From the NCBI GenBank assembly GCA_039927975.1, contig JBDSTZ010000537.1, positions 1-10,484 of the forward strand: a stretch of 10,484 nt of DNA, read 5' to 3'. A model generated the notes under the pieces. The model ran no database searches, was not told the origin of the DNA, and saw only the letters and a list, made by a program, of their open reading frames with translations. The stretch is from JBDSTZ01 sp039927975 (lineage in GTDB: Bacteria > Pseudomonadota > Gammaproteobacteria > Burkholderiales > Burkholderiaceae_D). This document shows positions 5,893 to 10,484 of the stretch, piece after piece. Numbering within the stretch: position 1 is the stretch's first letter; the number at the start of each line of letters is the position of its first letter. A program made the position numbers and the translations under genes.

Positions 5893-7998
5893 TTACTGCG
5901 GCGCCAGCGGCACAATCTCCATCTCACTCAAACCAATGCCGAGCGTGCGCGTGTCGGCGCCTTTGCCGAGCGATTGCGGCGAGGCCGGTTGCGGCACCGT
6001 GATCCGGATCGCCTTTTCATGGCCATCGGTGGCGAAGTCCAGCGCGACCTCGGTCTTGCTGCCGGCCAGCCGCATCGTCTGGCGCTGCTGGCCGACTTCG
6101 ACCGTCATGTCCTGTCCCGCGTTGGGGCCGTAGGCTTCGGCCCGCAAGCGCAGGGTGAAGCGCGCCGGCAGCTCATCGGCCAGGTGCAGCACCACGTCGG
6201 CGGCGTCGGACCAGCGGCCCCACGGTTCGATGCCGGACAAGCCCTCGACCCGCTCGAGCAGGTCGTTCGGCGCGCCGAAGGCGATGCGGCGCGGCCCCAT
6301 CGTCGCGCCGCTCAAACGCACCAGGGCGAATTCGCGTCCCTGCACATGCACGGTGGCGCCGGCCGGCGTGCTGTAAGCGCCGACCATCAACAGCCAGCGC
6401 ACCGAGCCCGGGATGGTCTGCGGCACGATCGGCTCCTTCACCGGCTGCAAGTGCGTCCACACCTTCGGGTTATCCACTTGAAACTGCGCCTTGAACAGGC
6501 CACTCGGATCGGCCGCCACGATGCCCAGCTTGTTGCGCTCGGCCTCGTTCAGATAGGCGCGCGCGACGTCGCCGGCGCGGCCGTACAGGTCGACCTGGCC
6601 GCCGCGCCGCACTTCATGGTTGATGACAGTGCCTGCCAGCAGCGTGAACACCGGCATGAAACCCCACAGGAAAACCCGCGCCCCCAGCGCCGGCCTGGCC
6701 ACCCAGCAAACCAGACTGAGCAAGGTCAGCAGGCTGAGGATGTAGAAGCCGGCGTGGCTGCTTGTCACGCCCTGCAATTCGGGACTGTCGACAAAGCTCG
6801 GGGTGTAAGGCCGCATCAGGGTGTGGATCGCAAACACCAGCAGAACGCCGACCGGCACGGCGGCGGCCACCGCCACTCCACGCCGCACCGTGGCGGCGCC
6901 CTGCGCCATCGCGGCGGCGCCGAACATCAGCAGCAGGGGCAGGGCGAAATTGTAGTAGCGCATGTGCAGGCGCAGATTGCTCTCCTGGCCGTTGCCGGCC
7001 ACCGAGGCGGTAAACAGCACCGTCACAGCAATCAGCGGCAGCAAGGTGAGGGCGATATACACGGCCAGCGGCGACAGCGCGCGGCCAGGCCCACGCCGCT
7101 TCCAGCCGAGGCCGTGGGCGATCAGGGCGGCCGCAGGCATGGCGAACAGCAGCGCCAGGCCCAGCAGATGGCCGCGCAGATTGGCCAGCGCCAGCGCCAG
7201 CAGCGCCGCCAGCGGCGCCTGGCGGGCCGCGCTGTTGGCCGCCTGCGCGCCGTACAGGCTGCCGCTCAGGCTCAAGCCGCCGGGACCGGCCATCAGGTAG
7301 CCGCCGCCCATCCGCAGGACGGCGGCCGTCAGCATGGCCAGCGCCAGCCAGGCGATCGCGTCGCGCCACGCCACGCGGCCGTCGCGCAGGGCCGCGTACA
7401 GCATGAACAGCGCCACGCCCGGCAGCAGGAACAGCGCGTGCACCTTGATCAGCGCCATCGCGCCCAGCACCACACCGAGCAGCAGCGCGCCGGCGGCGCC
7501 GGGTGCCGCACAAAAGCGAAACGCGGCCCAGGTCAACACCCAGAACGCGAAGTAGTAGCTCGCCTCCGGCATGAAATACGCGGTATAGCTGTTGACCGGA
7601 CCGAGCGCGGCCAGCAGGGCCACCGCGCTGGCCAGCCGCGCGCCGAGAAAGCGCCGCGACGCCAGGTAAATGAAGGGCATCGCGCCGATGAACAGCACGC
7701 TGTTGAACAGCCGCGCGCAGTCGAGAAAACCCGGTCCGCAGCGGTCGGTCGCCTTGAACACCAGGTAGTACAGGTAGGATGGCAGCCTGGCCTCGGCCAT
7801 GCTGCTCAGGCGCGTGAAGCTGCTGTAGTACCACTCGTCGGCCATCACCACCGCCTGCAGGCCGGCGTTGCGCATCGCCAGATAGACCAGCACCAGCAGC
7901 GCGCCCAACCACCACGCGCTCTTCAACTTGCCATCCATCTTGCCGGGGCCGGATTCGGGCTGGCGCTTAACGCTGTCGTCGTGTGTCATCGGTGCCAT
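5893..7998 (-). CDS. Polytopic GT-C type glycosyltransferase-like membrane protein with C-terminal beta-rich domain
   Basis: This 701-residue inner-membrane protein probably transfers a sugar from a lipid-linked donor on the periplasmic side during surface polysaccharide assembly or modification. After a short polar start, the first membrane helix (27-45) is followed by MADEWYYS, with D54-E55. An acidic pair in the first outer loop is the usual catalytic site of GT-C enzymes. I estimate 12-14 helices up to about residue 458, with MPEASYYF (143-150) in another outer loop. Residues 462-701 look soluble and periplasmic. The last part, from EPWGRWSD (591-598) through LPARFTLRLRA and AYGPN, ends in a regular beta pattern. 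From memory it resembles the DUF7024-type domain found behind glycosyltransferases and phosphoglycerol transferases. The start overlaps the upstream glycosyltransferase by 32 bases, and a second ATG three codons on (7989) is an alternative. Neither has a clear ribosome binding site, which fits translational coupling. Substrate and acceptor cannot be read from the sequence. Confidence 0.82.
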   Translation of the reverse strand: MAPMTHDDSVKRQPESGPGKMDGKLKSAWWLGALLVLVYLAMRNAGLQAVVMADEWYYSSFTRLSSMAEARLPSYLYYLVFKATDRCGPGFLDCARLFNSVLFIGAMPFIYLASRRFLGARLASAVALLAALGPVNSYTAYFMPEASYYFAFWVLTWAAFRFCAAPGAAGALLLGVVLGAMALIKVHALFLLPGVALFMLYAALRDGRVAWRDAIAWLALAMLTAAVLRMGGGYLMAGPGGLSLSGSLYGAQAANSAARQAPLAALLALALANLRGHLLGLALLFAMPAAALIAHGLGWKRRGPGRALSPLAVYIALTLLPLIAVTVLFTASVAGNGQESNLRLHMRYYNFALPLLLMFGAAAMAQGAATVRRGVAVAAAVPVGVLLVFAIHTLMRPYTPSFVDSPELQGVTSSHAGFYILSLLTLLSLVCWVARPALGARVFLWGFMPVFTLLAGTVINHEVRRGGQVDLYGRAGDVARAYLNEAERNKLGIVAADPSGLFKAQFQVDNPKVWTHLQPVKEPIVPQTIPGSVRWLLMVGAYSTPAGATVHVQGREFALVRLSGATMGPRRIAFGAPNDLLERVEGLSGIEPWGRWSDAADVVLHLADELPARFTLRLRAEAYGPNAGQDMTVEVGQQRQTMRLAGSKTEVALDFATDGHEKAIRITVPQPASPQSLGKGADTRTLGIGLSEMEIVPLAPQ

Positions 7999-10484
7999 CG
8001 CAGTAGGGAGTAGGTGCGCCGGCGCCGGCCGGCCAGTGGCGGTACCAGGCGCCGTGATCGATGCGCCGCATCAGCTGGCGCGCGCTGTCGGCCCAGGTCA
8101 GCCACGGCATGCCGGCCGAAGCGGGCGCCTGGCCTTGCGCGTGCACGGCCAGCCAGCGCGTCAGGCAGGCCGCCAGGTCGGCGGCGCCGGCGCCGCTGAA
8201 GTAGCTGGCGTGCTCGCCCGCCACTTCGCGAAACACCGGCAGGTCGCGCGCGATGATCGGCAGGCCGTGCTGGGCCGCTTCGATCAGCGGCAAGCCGAAG
8301 CCTTCCGCTTCCGACGCCGCCAGCAGGGCCGAGGCGTGCTGGTACAGCTGCAGCAGCAGGGAGTCGCTGGCGCTGTCGAGCCAGACCAGGCGTGCCGCGC
8401 GTTCGGGATGGCTGGCCAGGCGCTTGACCAGCGCCTCGACCATCCAGCCGTTTTTGCCGACGATCACCAGCGTGACTTGCTGGCCGGCCGCCCACAGTAG
8501 TTCGAAAGCGTCGAGCGCCTGGGCGTAGCCTTTGCGCGGTTCGAGCGTGCCGACCATCAGCACGCTGGGTGCGCCCTCGATGCGCGCCAGGATCGCCTGC
8601 TCCTGCGCCGTCGGCACGGCCGGCGTGCGCGCCGCCTCCAGGTCGGCGCCCAGGTGGAAGTAGCCAATCCCCAGCGGTGCGCGGGCCGGCAAATCGGCCG
8701 TGGCGAGCCAGCCGGCCACTTCGTCGGCCACCGCGCGCGAGATGCACATCAGGCCGTCGGCTACTGCGACCGTGCTGGCCAGCCAGCGCCGGTGGCCTTC
8801 ATCGGCGTGCGGCACGAACACGTCCGGTCGCAGCAGCGGCAGCAGGTCGTAGACGACAAAATGAATCTCCACGCCGGCGTTGCGCCAATCCTCGAACAGG
8901 TGGGCGTTGCGCGGCACCGTGTGCGGCAGCAGGTCGAGGCCGAGGTAGCGGTCGCCCGGCGCGAAGCCGATGTCGTCGTCGTCCAGCGCGCCGGCGTCCA
9001 GCCCCAGCAAGGCGCAGGTGAAACGGCGCGCGTAGCGGTAGCGCCCGTCCTGTTCGTAGATTGGCTCGACCCGGAAACCGGGCGGTGGCTCGCGCAGCAG
9101 GGCGCCGACGATATTGCGCACCACCCGCTGGATGCCGGATTTGGCGTCGCGCTGCGCCAGTTCGGACACGTCGACCAGCAATTGACGCTGTGCGCCGCGG
9201 CCGCGGCGGTTGCGTGCCACGCAGCGCGCCACTTCGATCAGGTCGCCCGGCGCGGGCGGCGTTGGCTGCGCGGCGCAGCTGCGCAGCAGCGCCGTCTCGG
9301 CGGCGCTGGCGCTGGTGCGGCAAACCTGTTCGATGGCGTCGCGATAGCGCATCCCCACCGCGTACGGATGGTGCAGTGCGTGGATGTGGGCCGCCGCGCG
9401 CGCCGCCATCGCTGCCGCTTGCGCCGGCTGGCGGCGCAGCGCGTCGAGCGCTTCGCTCAGCTGCGCCGGGGCGAAATCGTCCGGCAGGCGCAGCACCAGG
9501 TCGGCGCCGATGTCGGCGGCGGCGCCGTTGGCGTTGATGATGAGTGGCAGCGCGTGCGCCATGCAATCCATGATCGCCGCCGAGGTCTCGCCGCGCGACG
9601 TGCCGCGCAGCTGCACCGCGCTGTCGGCCGCCGCCAGGTAGTCGCGATACAGCGCCGGCGAGGCGAAGCCGGTGATCTTGATCCGCGCGGCGCGCCCGCT
9701 GGCGGCGATCGCCTGGCGCAGCTGCTCGCCATAGGGTCCGCTGGCGTTTTCGCCGACGAACACCAGCTGGCAGGCCGGGTCGTCGGCCAGGCTAGATGCG
9801 AGCCAGGCGGCCAGCAGCACGTGATTGCGCTTGGTGCTGCCCAGCAGACCGAAAGAGCAGGTCAGGTAGTCGCCTTCGGGCACTCCGAGCCGCGCGCGCG
9901 CCGCCGCCCGGTCGCCCGCCTCGGCGGCGCGCGGAAACGGCATCACCAGCCAGTCGTCGGCCAGGCGCGCGCCGTACCAGCGCGCCGCCAGTTCACGCGC
10001 GTACTGCGAGTGGACGATCACGCCGGCGGCGTCCTGCAGCACTTTCAGATTGCAGGGATGGGCCCACAGCGCCGCCTCGCGGCCCTGTTGCTGCGCCATC
10101 AGCAGCGCGCCGTAGCCGTGCGAATGGAACAGCGCCTGCTCGAAGGCGCCGGGCTGCTGGCCGGTATTGTCGAGATAGTTGACGATGCCGCTCAGGTAGA
10201 AGTCGTGCAGCACCACCAGGCCCGGGTGGCGCGCAAGCAGCGCGAACATGTGGCCATGGAAGCTGGAATTGCCGAAGTGGTAGACGATCCGCTCGAAGCG
10301 ATCGGCGTGGGCGTCGAACCAGTCGATGCTGCGGATGGCGCAGTTGGCCAACACCCACGGGTCGCTCACGGCCGACTGGGCGACGACGGTGATCGTGTAG
10401 TAGCGCCCCAGTTCGGCGATCAGGTGGGCGCTGTAGTCGGCGATGCCCGACTGGTCGGGCGGCAGCGGCGAGAGGTAGGCCAGC
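7967..10484 (-). CDS. Large glycosyltransferase with two GT-B (GT4-like) modules (5' end outside window)
   Basis: This protein should build or extend a surface polysaccharide from nucleotide sugars at the cytoplasmic face of the membrane. The reading frame is open to the window edge (first whole codon at 10483). The GTG at 10369 is only an internal Val: the 38 codons before it include SPLPPDQSGIADYS, a characteristic first-strand segment of such enzymes, so the true start lies outside but probably close. In 838 visible residues, module 1 (about 1-390) has HDFYLSG at 93-99 and, where the EX7E motif is expected, RGETSAAIMDC with E299 and D306. Module 2 begins near 434 (LLVDVSEL...SGIQRVVR), has GTLEPRKG at 646-652 and a canonical EX7E with E727 and E735 in EGFGLPLIE. 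Tandem enzymes of this kind, such as WbdA and MtfB (often mannosyltransferases), occur in O-antigen clusters; the sugar here is unknown. The stop lies 32 bases inside the following GT-C gene, implying one operon. Confidence 0.88.
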   Translation of the reverse strand, partial: LAYLSPLPPDQSGIADYSAHLIAELGRYYTITVVAQSAVSDPWVLANCAIRSIDWFDAHADRFERIVYHFGNSSFHGHMFALLARHPGLVVLHDFYLSGIVNYLDNTGQQPGAFEQALFHSHGYGALLMAQQQGREAALWAHPCNLKVLQDAAGVIVHSQYARELAARWYGARLADDWLVMPFPRAAEAGDRAAARARLGVPEGDYLTCSFGLLGSTKRNHVLLAAWLASSLADDPACQLVFVGENASGPYGEQLRQAIAASGRAARIKITGFASPALYRDYLAAADSAVQLRGTSRGETSAAIMDCMAHALPLIINANGAAADIGADLVLRLPDDFAPAQLSEALDALRRQPAQAAAMAARAAAHIHALHHPYAVGMRYRDAIEQVCRTSASAAETALLRSCAAQPTPPAPGDLIEVARCVARNRRGRGAQRQLLVDVSELAQRDAKSGIQRVVRNIVGALLREPPPGFRVEPIYEQDGRYRYARRFTCALLGLDAGALDDDDIGFAPGDRYLGLDLLPHTVPRNAHLFEDWRNAGVEIHFVVYDLLPLLRPDVFVPHADEGHRRWLASTVAVADGLMCISRAVADEVAGWLATADLPARAPLGIGYFHLGADLEAARTPAVPTAQEQAILARIEGAPSVLMVGTLEPRKGYAQALDAFELLWAAGQQVTLVIVGKNGWMVEALVKRLASHPERAARLVWLDSASDSLLLQLYQHASALLAASEAEGFGLPLIEAAQHGLPIIARDLPVFREVAGEHASYFSGAGAADLAACLTRWLAVHAQGQAPASAGMPWLTWADSARQLMRRIDHGAWYRHWPAGAGAPTPYCDGTDDTRRQR

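Noticed and set aside
5821..8013. A 730-codon open frame on the plus strand, opposite the GT-C gene
   Set aside because: The translation is Gln/His/Arg-rich without hydrophobic or domain structure; the minus strand gives a coherent multi-helix membrane protein with a catalytic-type acidic pair.
9061..9537. Several plus-strand Arg-rich frames opposite the tandem glycosyltransferase
   Set aside because: They lack domains and have the codon pattern expected of antisense frames in GC-rich genes.
1..10484. Search for a novel defence, mobile, CRISPR or retron-like system
   Set aside because: No direct-repeat array, transposase, integrase, reverse transcriptase, nuclease or toxin-antitoxin-like pair is visible. 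All five genes belong to recognisable families or layouts.

Overview
The window is a GC-rich bacterial chromosome segment. Its protein repertoire and codon use suggest a betaproteobacterium of the Oxalobacteraceae (Massilia/Duganella/Janthinobacterium type). This placement is an inference from protein style, such as the RhlE tail and the propeller-GGDEF protein, and not from a marker gene. I see no rRNA, tRNA, CRISPR array, insertion sequence, phage gene or attachment site. Coding density is high and the five genes share similar base composition, so nothing points to recent transfer.

Layout, left to right. (1) 1-552, plus strand: the C-terminal part of a single-pass membrane protein resembling an anti-sigma factor, with its start outside the window. 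(2) 754-3894, minus strand: a 1046-residue sensor with a signal peptide, a double seven-bladed periplasmic propeller, a Y_Y_Y domain, one membrane helix and a cytoplasmic GGDEF diguanylate cyclase with intact catalytic and inhibitory sites. (3) 3895-4291: a 397-base divergent intergenic region with an AT-rich island (probable promoters) and a GC-rich hairpin in the leader of the next gene. (4) 4292-5794, plus strand: a RhlE-type DEAD-box RNA helicase with an arginine-rich tail. (5) 5893-7998, minus strand: a polytopic GT-C type glycosyltransferase-like protein with a C-terminal beta-rich domain. (6) 7967-10484, minus strand: a large protein with two GT-B glycosyltransferase modules, truncated by the window edge. 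It overlaps gene 5 by 32 bases, so the two are almost certainly co-transcribed in the order 6 then 5.

Functionally, the right third is the end of a surface-polysaccharide (O-antigen, capsule or exopolysaccharide) operon. The middle holds an RNA helicase likely to act in RNA metabolism. The left part holds two envelope-sensing signalling proteins, one feeding c-di-GMP and one probably holding an ECF sigma factor. A c-di-GMP link to the polysaccharide operon is possible but rests only on proximity. I found no convincing new defence, mobile or RNA-based system. The most notable points are the degenerate site in one glycosyltransferase module, the fused beta-domain on the GT-C protein, the repeat-born insert in the propeller, and the divergent regulatory region.
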